Notes: generated by a model not told the origin, from the letters alone. Counted from the first letter of the stretch, positions 1 through 10,511 are shown. The stretch is DNA of 64,000 nucleotides from Massariosphaeria phaeospora (GCA_011032825.1 JAADJZ010000021.1:248001-312000); one strand, 5' to 3'. A program made the numbers and translations.

Positions 1-1575
1 TTCACGCCCCACGCGGTAACGGCGGCTCAAGGAGAACGTTTCTCATGCAGCTGGCAGTACCTCCGCCTGATCCTCACCTCGCGCGTCTACGAAGTCGTGA
101 CGGAAACGCCGCTCACGCACGCGACCAACCTAAGCAATCGCCTAGAATGCAATGTCCTGCTCAAGCGCGAAGACCTGCAGCCCGTCTTCAGCTTTAAGCT
201 GCGGGGGGCTTACAACAAGATGGCACATTTAGATCACAAGGATAGGTGGCGGGGCGTCGTCGCGTGCAGTGCTGGAAATCATGCCCAGGGTGTCGCCTTC
301 TCCGCCCGCCGCCTGCGCATCCCCGCCACCATCGTCATGCCCTCGGGCACTCCCGACATCAAGCACAAGAACGTCTCGCGGCTCGGCGGCTCTGTGATCC
401 TACACGGCGCGGATTTTGACGCCGCGAAGGCCGAAGCTGCGCGCCTGGAGAAGCTGCATGGCCTCATTTCCATCCCACCGTTCGACGACCCCTATGTCAT
501 TGCTGGCCAAGGCACGATAGGAATGGAACTTCTTCGCCAGACGAATCTGCAAGACCTAGATGCCGTCTTCTGCTGCGTGGGAGGCGGAGGTCTGATCGCC
601 GGAGTCGGCGTGTACATCAAGCGCATAGCGCCACACGTCAAGATCATAGGAGTCGAGGCATATGACGCAAATGCCATGGTGGAGTCGCTGAAGGCCGGAA
701 AACGCGTCGTGCTGAAGGATGTCGGGCTGTTTGCCGACGGGGCGGCTGTCAAGACCGTCGGAGAGGAAACCTTCAGGATCTGCCAAGAGGTTGTTGATGA
801 AGTGGTTCAGGTGACAACGGACGAGACGTGCGCCGCCATCAAGGACATGTTTGAAGACACGCGTGCCATCGTCGAGCCAGCTGGTGCTCTCGCGCTTGCC
901 GGCCTGAAGAAGTGGGTCAACCGCAATCCCTCTCCGAACCGGGATCGAGGCCTTGTTGCCATCGCTAGCGGCGCGAATATGAACTTCGATCGTCTCCGGT
1001 TTGTCGCTGAGCGTGCTGCCCTCGGTGAAAACAAGGAAGCGCTTCTGTCCGTCATCATTCCAGAGGCACCAGGGGCTTTCGCAAAGCTAGTGTCAGTGAT
1101 CCATCCCATGGCCGTGACGGAGTTTAGCTATCGCTACTCGGGTCCCAACTCCGCCGATATCCTCCTGGGTGTAGAGATGAAAGCTGGGACGCGCTCTCGG
1201 GACCTGCCGGATCTGATAACTCGTCTTGAGACCGAAGGCATGACGGCGCAAGACCTATCCCAGGACGAACTAGTGAAGTCGCATATTCGTTATCTAGTCG
1301 GCGGTCGAAGTGATGCAACAGACGAACATCTTTATATGTTCGAGTTTCCCGAGCGAGGGGGTGCACTGCACAAATTCCTGCATACGCTACAGCCGGGCAT
1401 GAACATCAGTCTCTTCCATTACAGGAACTATGGTGGTGATGTTGGCAAGATACTCGCGGGTATTCAATGTAAGGATGAGGAAAGTGATAAACTAACCGAC
1501 TTCCTGAAAGCAATAGGATATCCGTGGGAGGAAGTCACAAACAGTCCAAGCTACAAAATGTTCTTGCGGGACTGA
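1..1575 (+). CDS. ILV1: Threonine dehydratase, biosynthetic (5' end outside window)
   Basis: Pyridoxal-phosphate enzyme that deaminates threonine to 2-oxobutanoate, the first step of isoleucine synthesis, in mitochondria. The sequence shows the PLP-lysine region ([12 protein letters not shown], lysine in SFKLRG), the SAGNHAQG phosphate-side motif and the glycine-rich loop [12 protein letters not shown], then a C-terminal half of about 170 residues matching the ACT-like allosteric region that in this family binds isoleucine and valine. The core reading starts [14 protein letters not shown] at base 58. The frame is open back to base 1, but a GTAACG donor at 16 and a CAG acceptor ending at 57 suggest a 42-nt intron may be present. 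The N-terminus and targeting peptide lie before the window. Stop is at 1573-1575. It converges with the next gene, only about 145 bp apart. Confidence in identity is very high. Confidence 0.95.
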   Translation, partial: FTPHAVTAAQGERFSCSWQYLRLILTSRVYEVVTETPLTHATNLSNRLECNVLLKREDLQPVFSFKLRGAYNKMAHLDHKDRWRGVVACSAGNHAQGVAFSARRLRIPATIVMPSGTPDIKHKNVSRLGGSVILHGADFDAAKAEAARLEKLHGLISIPPFDDPYVIAGQGTIGMELLRQTNLQDLDAVFCCVGGGGLIAGVGVYIKRIAPHVKIIGVEAYDANAMVESLKAGKRVVLKDVGLFADGAAVKTVGEETFRICQEVVDEVVQVTTDETCAAIKDMFEDTRAIVEPAGALALAGLKKWVNRNPSPNRDRGLVAIASGANMNFDRLRFVAERAALGENKEALLSVIIPEAPGAFAKLVSVIHPMAVTEFSYRYSGPNSADILLGVEMKAGTRSRDLPDLITRLETEGMTAQDLSQDELVKSHIRYLVGGRSDATDEHLYMFEFPERGGALHKFLHTLQPGMNISLFHYRNYGGDVGKILAGIQCKDEESDKLTDFLKAIGYPWEEVTNSPSYKMFLRD

Positions 1576-1720
1576 TTGAGAACTGGAGACTACCAGTGGA
1601 TTAGATTTGGTTGGCGTTTAGGCATCACGACTTCTACAGCATTTGAGAGTGGTTTAGTTCTGAAAGATATCCCAGGCCAATCAGGCACAGATAGAAAAAG
1701 TTGTTTCCCTCATACAATGC

Positions 1721-2548
1721 TTAATCGAACATCGTACAACCAGCAAACTCTGAGTCGCTACTCGACTCATCTCCCTCCACTCGGGGCTTCAATTTGTGAT
1801 CGACAACCACCATCCTTCCCCGCATACTCCACTGGTTTACGAACCAGCCCCTCATTGAGTAATGCCATTTGCGCCTTTCCACCTCGTGGATTCCCTCTGG
1901 GAAGTGAAGAACCAATATTTCTAGCATCGGTAACTCAAGTAGCTTCGCTAGTGCAAAGTCATATATCACAGTCTGCAAGCTCCCCGTCGTACATTTCAGG
2001 TGGGGGTCAATCCGCATCCGGAGTTGGAGCTCACGTAGATTAGTGCATCGCGTGATAATCGAGAGGTTCAGTTTCACGCTGCTCTTGCTGTATTCGTCGA
2101 AGTGCAAACTGCGGATATTGCTGAAAGCTTCGTTGCCGAAGCTCTCGAGCCAACTGAGGAGGAAGATGAGAGATGTGGCGTCTTCGAAGAAGACAGTGCA
2201 AGATTTAAGACGCAGGTAGACTGGCGTGGTTTCGAGGTGCAGTTGGCTGCACGTGAGGATTATGGGTGGGAGGGACTCGTAGAGGGTGCGGTGGTTGTGG
2301 CCGCTGATAACGGGAACGGATTCTTCTTCAGCTTCCAAGTCGATGTCGTTGAAAAGGGAGGTATAGCACCTGTCGAAAGGATCATGGCTAAGTAATGCAG
2401 TGTTGTGGTCCGGTTGTCCTGCAACAGGAGATGGTGGGTGGGAGGCGGCCTGTTGAGGGGGGTTGGTCGGGGGTGAGAAGACGAGGGTGTAGATGTGGTC
2501 GCGGAGCTCTCGAGGGAGCGATAGAAGGGTGGGGGTTGTGGCGGCCAT
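1721..2548 (-). CDS. 2EXR/F-box-like hypothetical protein, 275 aa
   Basis: Single-exon gene starting with MAATTPTLLSLPRELRDHIY. The LPRELRDxIY signature near the N-terminus is what fungal 2EXR/F-box-like proteins carry, and the rest (CSQLHLETTPVY, then a leucine-rich stretch LRELQLRMRID) fits that very large, poorly characterised group. Function is unknown; some relatives are thought to be adaptor-type proteins. The ATG is the first in-frame one and the C-terminus is acidic and serine-rich (GDESSSDSEF). A long shadow frame lies on the other strand and was discarded. It converges with ILV1. The ORF is intact, so I treat it as a real gene. Confidence 0.75.
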   Translation of the reverse strand: MAATTPTLLSLPRELRDHIYTLVFSPPTNPPQQAASHPPSPVAGQPDHNTALLSHDPFDRCYTSLFNDIDLEAEEESVPVISGHNHRTLYESLPPIILTCSQLHLETTPVYLRLKSCTVFFEDATSLIFLLSWLESFGNEAFSNIRSLHFDEYSKSSVKLNLSIITRCTNLRELQLRMRIDPHLKCTTGSLQTVIYDFALAKLLELPMLEILVLHFPEGIHEVERRKWHYSMRGWFVNQWSMRGRMVVVDHKLKPRVEGDESSSDSEFAGCTMFD

Positions 2549-4694
2549 TGTGTGTCTTCTCTGGGTATAGAGGATGCTTAGAGAGAGAGACTGTGGAGGT
2601 GGATAGCGTTGGATATTCGTAGATCGGAAGCTTCAGAGACGACGCAATAGTTAGTCATCTAGCTTAGCGTTGAAGCGAAGGATTCTGGGACCAAGAGTAA
2701 GACGCCTAAGACCTAAGCTGGATCGTGAAGTCATCTACATTTTCACGCCCTCGTCTGGGTTTTTGCGATGAGGGAAATCTTCTATCTTACAAAGATCAAA
2801 TATTCCCATTGAAAAGAGCAAGGAGTCTGATGAAGTTACAAGTACAGCAACGTTCTTCCGGCGAAAAACTGACCTCACTTGGTCTGAACGAGTAGTTCCA
2901 CAATCTCGAGCCTCAACGATGCTGGTACAACACAACAAAGCACGCGAAAAGCCGAGATGTCAGATAACCCATTGGGGAAATACGCAATGTGCATCGAGCG
3001 GACCAGGATCAGTTCTCATTCTACCGTTGCTCGTGTACGAACGGCTACATGTAATGTTCTACAGTAAGAGTTAAAGCTGATGTCTGTAGACAACATGATG
3101 AGTGCATAGCTTGTACAAGATAGCAGAGCCCATCTCGAAGTTCTTTGAAGATCACAAGTACATTCAAGATGCCATGGACGGGTCCAAGCTCCAGAGGGAA
3201 TGGAACGGTGTGAAACTTACCGATCTCTTTGAAGACGGCGCGTATGCTGGCTGACCTCACAAAACTCGCGCTGGAGAATTGAAAGATACTGCTACCAGGA
3301 AAGGGAACAAGAACTCAAGCGAGCGGTCAGTGCCATTGCGATAAATTGAGGTTGGCATGGAGAACGCCCATGAGTGCAGTCTGTCCCGGTGACGGATGAG
3401 GAGTCCATAACTTACGAAACTGGCTGGGAACAAGGGCCACCGACTGAATCACTGTTACGGACAGAGGCTATTATTTCCAATCGCAATGCTCGAAGATACA
3501 CCATGCCGGAGGCCAGAAGATAAACGAAGACTCCCGCTCGGCGATGCCTGCTGTCAGTGACCCGGAAGATATCATACATGCTTTGGTCACAGTATGTCTT
3601 GTCCAGAACATCAATTGGGTCCTCATCCGCCAGCCAAAGTCGGGCCACCGAGTTGGTATCAGATCGCTGTAACCGTGTATGTGTTGGGCATGGAAATGGA
3701 AAACAACGGACCGACTTCTTGGCTGGTCTGAGGATGAAAACGTATGGGAAATAGGGCGAGATGGCGCGTAAATGACTTGCCGACGGATGCTCTTCGCCCT
3801 GTGTGGGAGTAAAAGATGGTGGACGGGAGTCTGTTATCGGGAAGGTGAAGGCGAGGCATGATGACGAAGAGCTCTAGGGGTTAAGGTTGACGCCGATAGG
3901 ACCGAGATGGGTTCCAGGACATAAGGCAAGAACCAAAAGGGCGATCGGAGGCGAAAGGAATAGTGGGATACACGTAGGGATAATTGGATCAACATATTGA
4001 TGAATCCAAGAATCCTGGAAGGAGCAACATTCATCCAGTTACAAGTGTGTACTGGGAAGCCAAACAAAAGTAGAAGAGCGAATCAAACAACCAAGACGAG
4101 AAAAGGTGATTAAAACAGATGGATAAGCCCGAACGCCGATGTGGAAACAATGGGCAGATGCTAAAAGACCCAAGGGAACTGTGAAGATAGCTTCGTAATA
4201 GAACAATAGGAAAGGAGGAAGGGATTCAAACGGCTGGTGCGCACTGTGCCCAAGGGTCAAAAACAGAAGCGAATGAAAGTAATAGAAAAAGAAAAGCATG
4301 GAAAAATCAAAGGGATAGGGAAGGTGGAATAGCATCCGAAGAACCAACATCGTGAAGCAGAACCAAATCGAAAAATGTAAAACTAGCAGAAAAACAACCG
4401 AACAAGAGGAAGCAGGTGAGAATCCCAACAGACTTGAATTCTACTATCTAAACGAACGACTGTTTCGAATTTCGCATAATGCAGTCGCTCTAACGAATGA
4501 ATGAATGAAAAAAAATTAAACCCGACGCTGTACTAATGCTAATGCCGATGCAATGCTGTCAAGCAGACCCATCCTGTCCGAGTGAGTATGTAGTCGTCGA
4601 GGTGTATCATGTGAAGCACTTACCTCTCCCCTTCGCACAGCAAGCCTTTTACCCCATGTCCCAACAGCAAACCAATCCCGAGTAATTTCCTCCT
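2549..4694. other. Gene-poor stretch, 2.1 kb; possible exons on the minus strand
   Basis: No convincing complete gene. On the minus strand 3665 to 3416 reads open with a TACAG acceptor before it and a GTAAGT donor after it, and encodes a segment with a hydrophobic run (AGVFVYLLASGMVYL); a second piece bounded by CCAG and GTAAGT lies near 3265-3215. They could be exons of an unrecognised gene, but no family or full reading frame could be assembled. 4039-4428 is strongly T-rich on the minus strand and reads as hydrophobic nonsense. Confidence 0.25.
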
Positions 4695-6072
4695 CTAGTG
4701 TGCCACCTCACAGTCCGGGGCTGGCGTCTGACGAGTCCTCAAGGCAACGCCGCGCTTCCGATCTTGAAACCACCGCGGAAAAATGGTACGGTAGACGGTG
4801 GGAGTCGTGCAGGTCGTTGGCGTAGGGGTGTCGTCCCAGTCGTTGTCGTCGTCCCAAGGGCCCCACCAGACGCCGTCGCCAGGCGGGGACGGTGGGCGGG
4901 TTGGTGGCCATTCGGGCTGGTATGGTCCCTATGGGAAAGGGTGGGTTAGTGGGTTGTACTTACGGGGATGCTAACAAAGGGAAGCGTGAGTATGTGTGGA
5001 ATCGGAGCATGTCAGGTCGTGCCAGATGAGAAAAGGGACGGAACAGGGGCGCAATATCGAGCATGAGGAATGGACGCCATGGTGGAGCAACAGTGAGCGA
5101 TGGAGCTGGTGATGGGTGTTGTGGGGTTTGTGATCGGTACCGTGTGGGGTTGAATGAGGTGAGTGGCCTTCGTAGTTGGTGAATTGGCTCATGGTCACAG
5201 GTGGCTGAGTCTCATATGGGTGTCTACTGTGTCGTGGGGGGCGACTACCAGGAAGTTAGTCGTCTTGTGACGGGTTAGGGCTTGATCACTTACCTGATGA
5301 TCGTCGCATATTGTCAAGTCGTTGCAGCAGAGTGGTGTCGTCAGGTCTCGTCAGAAGGAGTAGTCGTGATGCGATGTTGAGCCCTTGTTGCATCCAGTGT
5401 TGCGAAGGCTGGTCGTGTCCATGTTGAGTCGTTGTTGTCGCTTCATCCCTCATCCGTAGTAATACCCAGTCCTCATATCCTCTTTGATGTGTCTGGGCCG
5501 AAGCGCAGGCATACTTACCCGAAGGTCAAAAGCACATTTTTAGGCACAGAACTTGAACACACAACTACAAAGAAATTGGACGTACCGTGCCAGGGGGTGG
5601 GTTCGCGTTTGGATCCACCCACGAAGGATCCAGCCAGACTGAGATGCGGCCAACCTCGCCACCGCAAGCAAGTGTATCGTTGCCGGCACAAGCCTTGTTG
5701 CACTGCGTATCGTCCAGTGTGGACACAGGCGATGGATTGGTATATTGGTAGGTGTTTCCGCAGCGGCACTCGTTTCCGAACTCAATGCCGACATACTTGT
5801 ATGGTCCTCCGGGTTGGGAATTGCAGTAGTTCAAGCAATACATCGGAGTGGCCAGTGGCTGAGGTCGGTCGACCGGACCACCGTTAAAGAGTCGGACATT
5901 TGTACCGGCGGCGGTGCCTCCGCTCGCAGCGAAGCAACCAGTGTAGGTGTAAGGCGGCGATTCGCGGGCAAGCTATTTGGATAATCAGCACGCTGCTCAA
6001 AGGCAGGTAGACTATGCGTTTGTGTGCTCAAGTTCTGTGCGCCAAAAATGTACAAAGGAAAAACATAAGAAA
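4695..6072 (-). CDS. WSC-domain protein, multi-exon (exon structure uncertain)
   Basis: The firm part is one exon, about 5972 to 5588, which encodes a complete WSC-type cysteine module: GCFAAS..., CLNYCNSQPGGPYKYVG, GNECRCGNTYQ, CNKACAGNDTLACGG. WSC domains bind carbohydrate and occur in cell-wall stress sensors and secreted glycan-active proteins. The exon is preceded by a CTGAT branch site and TAG acceptor (5973) and followed by a GTACGT donor. Farther downstream on the same strand are more good splice signals (GTAAGT at about 5292, ACTAAC and GGTAG at about 5240, GTAAGT at about 4963 followed by CACTAAC and CATAG) and a last open stretch with a Trp/Asp/Pro-rich segment (DGVWWGPWDDDNDW) ending at a TAG at 4695-4697. 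Frames of the middle exons, and the first exon with signal peptide, are not resolved; a TACTAAC-GAAACAG acceptor at about 6073 suggests the gene starts upstream. Secretion is inferred only. Confidence 0.65.
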
Positions 6073-7190
6073 GCTGTTTCGTTAGTAGTGAGTAAGATCC
6101 TGACTGAGCCTTGAGTTACTCAATCAGGACCTTGGTGCGAATTGAAGGACAAAAGTCATCATCTCAAAGCATTATAACGATTGCGAACGAGAGACAACAG
6201 TGAAGACTAGAAAATAAGGGCATTGTGGGCATATATACACCTCCCCCCGTCTTCAGGCTTGCCCGTTCCAGGGATAAGATGAAATTGCGGCATTTGTGCC
6301 CTTGCTCTTCTCCCTGGATGAATGAAAGGGTCGAATGCACATTTTTCGATCATTGCAGCGTTGCATGCTCTCGTTGTAGTCTCCCGAGAGCGCATCGTGG
6401 CAAGAAATGCGCATTCCGAAGGGACATGTCGATGCGGTGGTCACACAAACGCCACTCCTTTGATGACACCTGGCATGACTGGATCTACGTATGTTGAGTA
6501 AGCAATACAGTGCCATATAGAGTTTCTTAGGAATAAATTCGCGGAGATGTGATGCCTAGGATACCATGGACATTCATAGATGATATCGTTATCCCGCGAA
6601 TCCTAGTGGAAGAGGCTCAGGCCCCGCTTCTCTAACCTCTCATATAGTCTTCCTGCTAACAGTATCCGATCCTGCTGAGTGAACATGTCCAGTCCCTTCA
6701 AAGCCCAACATTGGAAATTCGATCGCGCTGATTTCCGCATTCCGGCGCCTGAGAGTGAATGGCCTTGTATAGAAATTGGTGATGCGTGGTCTGTAAGGGA
6801 GTGTAAATACCTTATCGGCCGGCCTATGGCACGCAAATGTGAATGTGACCGTCAGTTGAACTTGGAGTTATTCATGCTCAGTGTAAGTCAACGTCTAGCC
6901 AGGGCAAAAAGTCGAATGCCGTCTCATAACCAAATGGCGCTCCGCATGGACGAGGTATTTGATAGAAGTTCGTGGAAAAGATGTCATTGAAGTTTGGACG
7001 GCTAGCGCTCGCTAGGTACCTAGATCGGCAATCGGCCATCTGGATAGAGACTAACGCAATCACATCATTCACAACATTTCGTCACGACGTTTTTGTCTAC
7101 CAGAAAAGACAGGAATAAGACGTAATAAGGTATATCAATACATGCTGGCACTATTTGGAACTCTTGCTGTGATCTAATCGCACATTCGAT
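6073..7190. other. Intergenic, 1.1 kb; one weak candidate exon on the plus strand
   Basis: The only candidate is 6685-6882 (+), 66 codons starting MSSPFKAQHWKFDRADFRIP and ending at a canonical GTAAGT donor right after codon 66 (FMLS). The peptide has a plausible composition, but no second exon could be assigned and the opposite strand is also open in part (6603-6836). Otherwise nothing recognisable. Confidence 0.25.
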
Positions 7191-7739
7191 CTAAGTGATG
7201 TCAAGTGCATGCACTATTCCAACACAACCACAGTACAGAATCACTGACGATCCCGCGCCTCCTCCCAGCAGCGATACCGATAGAAGTCCGCATCCCAAGG
7301 AAACAGCTTCGTCTCCATACGCCACACCCTCAATTCCATCTCCCCCCTTTCCAATCCTCTTCGCCTGATGTCTGAGAACTTCACACCGAGTACAGTGCGG
7401 CATCTGGATCCGAATACCCTCTGAATCAGTAGCGGCATCGTCCATCCACTCCAGCTTCCGGAAACAAGCAATATGCATACGGTGCTTGCACCCGTGCATT
7501 CGCCATGTAGAATCTTCGCTTCTGTCGCGCCAGCCACATCGAATTGGCTTCGCGCAGATTTGGCAGTTGGTGGGTGGCACGGTGGATAGAGTCTTCTCGG
7601 AGAAGGTCATGCTTAGCCAAAGGAAGTCGTCGTGGAGAAGGGGGAGTGGGGCAGTTGTGTTCGGGGTGATTGAGCTCGCGGTGAGGCTTTGAAGAGAGAA
7701 GCGAGCTGCAGACAGCGAGGCTCGTTGCTGCGTAGTCAT
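7191..7739 (-). CDS. RING-like zinc-binding protein, 182 aa as written; probable frame error near its 3' end
   Basis: Single-exon gene starting MTTQQRASLSAARF. The middle holds a RING-like cysteine/histidine set: NCQICAKPI, then HGCKHRMHIACF, then HCTRCEV, spaced like an atypical RING finger that would bind two zinc ions; RING proteins commonly act as ubiquitin ligases, but that role is only inferred. After the last CxxC pair the written frame turns into a glycine-rich, low-information tail. A run of six C's on the plus strand (7342-7347) lies just there; removing one base would put the reading into the frame that ends about 50 bases earlier, at 7241, with a normal-looking C-terminus (ending WEEARDRQ). 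Either the assembly has an indel or the gene is a recent frameshift mutant. Confidence 0.65.
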   Translation of the reverse strand: MTTQQRASLSAARFSLQSLTASSITPNTTAPLPLLHDDFLWLSMTFSEKTLSTVPPTNCQICAKPIRCGWRDRSEDSTWRMHGCKHRMHIACFRKLEWMDDAATDSEGIRIQMPHCTRCEVLRHQAKRIGKGGDGIEGVAYGDEAVSLGCGLLSVSLLGGGAGSSVILYCGCVGIVHALDIT

Positions 7740-7981
7740 AGTTGTTAATTGGCTTGCTTTTCACTCCGTTAATTTGAGCTTGATATAGGAAGGTGGGTAC
7801 TACCTGTATTCGTAGACATTTTGTACGTGAGGAGCTGCTGTAACTATGCGGATTCTTGATTGTATTCTGTTTTGCATAAATGTGTTGTGTTCTCACAACG
7901 TTTAACACGAAAGTGTGTCCGTGAAGTAGGGTGCTTCACTTGGTATGCGATCGTTCTAGCTCAAGCTGAAATATCTCGATT

Positions 7982-8329
7982 CTATAGTTTCAAAATCGGG
8001 CTGAACGTTCCGACTGAGCGAGCTTCATTATCTTCGCTAGTTCTCAGAAGCTTCGGTAGACCTACCACAACAATCTCATCAAGTGTGTCAATCGTGAGCG
8101 CAGAGAGATTGGGATCAACCTCACAAATCGCCGCCTCCAGATCTACACTCTCCTCTTCGTCGCCATCCACTAGATGGTGATACAGCAACATGGCTACCAT
8201 AAAGATACTCTGAGCTAATACGTTGACGATAGTCAGGGCAAATACGACACAGAGCAAATCATACGTCGTGGTGGGCTCCCTGTCGAATTCGAAAGGGCGA
8301 AAGGGGATCTGGAATTGGGTAGGTGCCAT
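7982..8329 (-). CDS. Small single-pass membrane protein, 115 aa
   Basis: Starts MAPTQFQIPFRPFEFDREP. One strongly hydrophobic span at about residues 23-50 (DLLCVVFALTIVNVLAQSIF and following) is followed at once by an acidic run (DGDEEESVDLEAA). No signal peptide, cysteines suited to disulfides or family motif were recognised. The next gene upstream on the same strand encodes another protein of exactly 115 residues that also begins MAP and has one central hydrophobic span, so the two may be diverged tandem copies; residue identity outside that layout is low. Function unknown. Confidence 0.6.
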   Translation of the reverse strand: MAPTQFQIPFRPFEFDREPTTTYDLLCVVFALTIVNVLAQSIFMVAMLLYHHLVDGDEEESVDLEAAICEVDPNLSALTIDTLDEIVVVGLPKLLRTSEDNEARSVGTFSPILKL

Positions 8330-8874
8330 GTTAGTTTTGTTTGGATAAAGCGCTGGAAAGGAGTCGGTGTATACACCAGGACCTTTCTGTGGGCGCTTAT
8401 ATTAAGGAGGAGAGTTTGCACAAGGGAGCCACATACGCATCTACTTTCTACGTGTACAATGCGCTTCGATGTGTTTCAAAACACAATGTAGTTGTGTTTG
8501 ACGGGTTTCGCTAGAAGCTTCAGTCTCTTCAACTGCGTTCGGAGCAGGGATTGATACGGTATAACTAGATGAATGAAACAAGCAAGTGTGCGTATATCAA
8601 TGGGATTATGCTAATGTGCGGTGAGTCTAATGGTATGTTGTTATTGTATTTGTGACTGCATGGAATGTAAAAAGAAACTGGTTGAAGAGCGATCACCGAC
8701 ATAGTAAATCCGATTTGAAATGAAAAAAGTATGGGGACTGAACGGACGGACTGAGACTTACTTACCCGTACGATTCCTAACACCAAGGTCAAAATAATAA
8801 AATCCTCGCTTTCAGATGCGTAGCCAGCTTCAACATCTTCGAAACAGATGAGCTACTCCGAGCCCCGAATACCA
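8330..8874. other. Intergenic, 545 bp
   Basis: Spacer between two small membrane-protein genes on the same strand. No feature recognised. Confidence 0.5.
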
Positions 8875-9222
8875 TTAATTAGCAACGGCATCTTCATAGC
8901 TCGGAGGCGCATCACTCGCTACTACTACACTATGCTCGTCCTGTAGACTATAAGGTGGCAAGTATCCTGGACTGTCCAGGTTGCGCTGGCCTTCAAACAT
9001 CCGCGCAATCCCTACGACATATTCTTCGTCTTCGGTGAGCTTTCGGGCGCGATTACTGATCACTGCGAAGATAATCATCTGTGCAGTTAGTATGAGGATG
9101 GCCAGCAGGAGCAGTAGAAACAAAGGATTAAATGGGACGGTATTGACGCCTTGCTGTGGAGGCTGAAAGTCGTCGAAGACACTGCTGTCCTTGTACCTGC
9201 TGTCATATGTGGCTGGGGCCAT
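8875..9222 (-). CDS. Small single-pass membrane protein with a PPxY motif, 115 aa
   Basis: The first true ATG is at 9222 (MAPATYDSRYKDSSVFDDF). A hydrophobic span at about residues 33-55 (NPLFLLLLLAILILTAQMII and following) is followed by a basic flank (SNRARK), suggesting a cytosolic C-terminus. That tail carries GYLPPYSL and, near the very end, APPSYEDAV; the latter is a PPxY motif. PPxY motifs in membrane proteins recruit WW-domain proteins such as Rsp5/Nedd4 ubiquitin ligases, so a trafficking adaptor role is a reasonable guess, not shown. Same length and layout as the gene at 7982-8329. Confidence 0.65.
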   Translation of the reverse strand: MAPATYDSRYKDSSVFDDFQPPQQGVNTVPFNPLFLLLLLAILILTAQMIIFAVISNRARKLTEDEEYVVGIARMFEGQRNLDSPGYLPPYSLQDEHSVVVASDAPPSYEDAVAN

Positions 9223-9515
9223 GATAGACAATCAGTAGTCTAACAGTTATAGGTGCTGATCAGTTTAGGTGAAGTTGAAGATATGGAGAGACTGGCATTA
9301 TTATAAGGCCGTTCTTGCGACAATGCGAAACACTGTGTGGGATCAATACAATTGGAGATTTGATGTGTAAACATTCTCACAATGCAAGTGTGACTGAAGA
9401 CAGGCTGACTGGGTAAGCGAACTCGTCCATCGGGAACCTCGATGGAGGCACATCAGTCGTAAACTTGTTGATACATGGATATACAGACCTACGGATATGT
9501 AGCGGGCTCTATTAC

Positions 9516-10511
9516 TCAACCCCATCCCCAAAGGCGCTTTATTGCGTCGCCCACAGTAGCCTGGCCGGCCTCTCTCCTCTTCATCCGGTTTATCCGCTCT
9601 TCTATGAAGGCCTCTTCCACTTTCTTCGCCATGCCCGTTTGCGCCCGCAGCTCGCCCAGCATGGCCTTGCGTTCGAACTCTTGGTCTTCTTCGGGCATCT
9701 CTGAGATCTTCCGCTCGTACTCGCGCCGTGACTCGGGCTTGATCTGGGCCCATATATCACTTCCCTCGTTGGTATTGTCTTCAGGTTGCACGGGTTGCGA
9801 CGCTGGCTCCGCGGTCAGGCGCTTCCCAGCCACGGCGCGTGCAACGTTCTGATTGGAGAGCACGCTTTCGAAGTGCGGTATGGGGGTGCCTTCTTCCTTG
9901 GCCTTCTCAATAAGGGCCTCCTGCTCTAGCATCTGCTGGTACAATTTGTCGGCGTGCATCTGGATCCGCTCATCGTCCTCGGGGCTGCGGGCGTCCATGG
10001 TCATGTAGCCGAGCGCCTTCAGGAACTTGGACTGCACATCGTAACAGCGGTTGAAGGTCCTCGACTCGGCGCGGCACATGGTGGCCGTCTGCCACAGGTT
10101 GGGCTTCTTGAAGCAGTCGAACTGGGCCAGGTACTCGAAGGCACAGTTTTCGAGCGCCACGCGGCCAACGGCTCCCTTGCGGTCGTTGAAGGCGTCGACG
10201 ATATCCCGCAACTTGTCCTGCTCGCTCTTGCCGCGGTCCTCGAGGGCGCGCTGGGGCGTGTAGTTCTTCCAGAGGTGTGCATAGCGGCCGTCCTGGAACT
10301 GCGACTGCGGGGGGACGGCAGGCGGAGGTGCAGCGTCTTCTTTGCGCGGCCGTGTTGGTGCTGGGAGCTCGGCGGGCTGGGGCGCGGGCGTGGACGAGGG
10401 GAGCGACGGTTTCGGGCCGTTGGGCGCTTCTTTCTCGAGGAAGTCCCGCAGCGATGGATCGAGCTGGTCGTTCGACGGCGAGCGGTCGGCGCTGCCCCAA
10501 GGCCACCCCAT
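9516..10511 (-). CDS. Twin CX9C (CHCH-type) protein, 331 aa
   Basis: The first ATG is at 10511 (MGWPWGSADRSPSNDQLDPS); the frame is open a little farther upstream but without an ATG. The N-terminal third is proline-rich and disordered-looking. The core at about residues 120-160 has two pairs of cysteines, each separated by nine residues (C123/C133 and C146/C156; CAFEYLAQFDC and CRAESRTFNRC), the signature of helical-hairpin proteins that are oxidised by Mia40 in the mitochondrial intermembrane space. The C-terminal half is helical and charged. The protein is long for a CHCH protein. Location in the intermembrane space is inferred from the motif. It is divergent from the Ame1-like gene with a shared 283-bp upstream region. 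Long antisense ORFs here are shadows. Confidence 0.8.
   Translation of the reverse strand: MGWPWGSADRSPSNDQLDPSLRDFLEKEAPNGPKPSLPSSTPAPQPAELPAPTRPRKEDAAPPPAVPPQSQFQDGRYAHLWKNYTPQRALEDRGKSEQDKLRDIVDAFNDRKGAVGRVALENCAFEYLAQFDCFKKPNLWQTATMCRAESRTFNRCYDVQSKFLKALGYMTMDARSPEDDERIQMHADKLYQQMLEQEALIEKAKEEGTPIPHFESVLSNQNVARAVAGKRLTAEPASQPVQPEDNTNEGSDIWAQIKPESRREYERKISEMPEEDQEFERKAMLGELRAQTGMAKKVEEAFIEERINRMKRREAGQATVGDAIKRLWGWG

Noticed and set aside
4039..4428. 129-codon minus-strand ORF with strongly hydrophobic sequence
   Set aside because: The stretch is T-rich on that strand, which by itself gives Phe/Leu/Ser-rich hydrophobic peptides; no motif or supporting splice sites.
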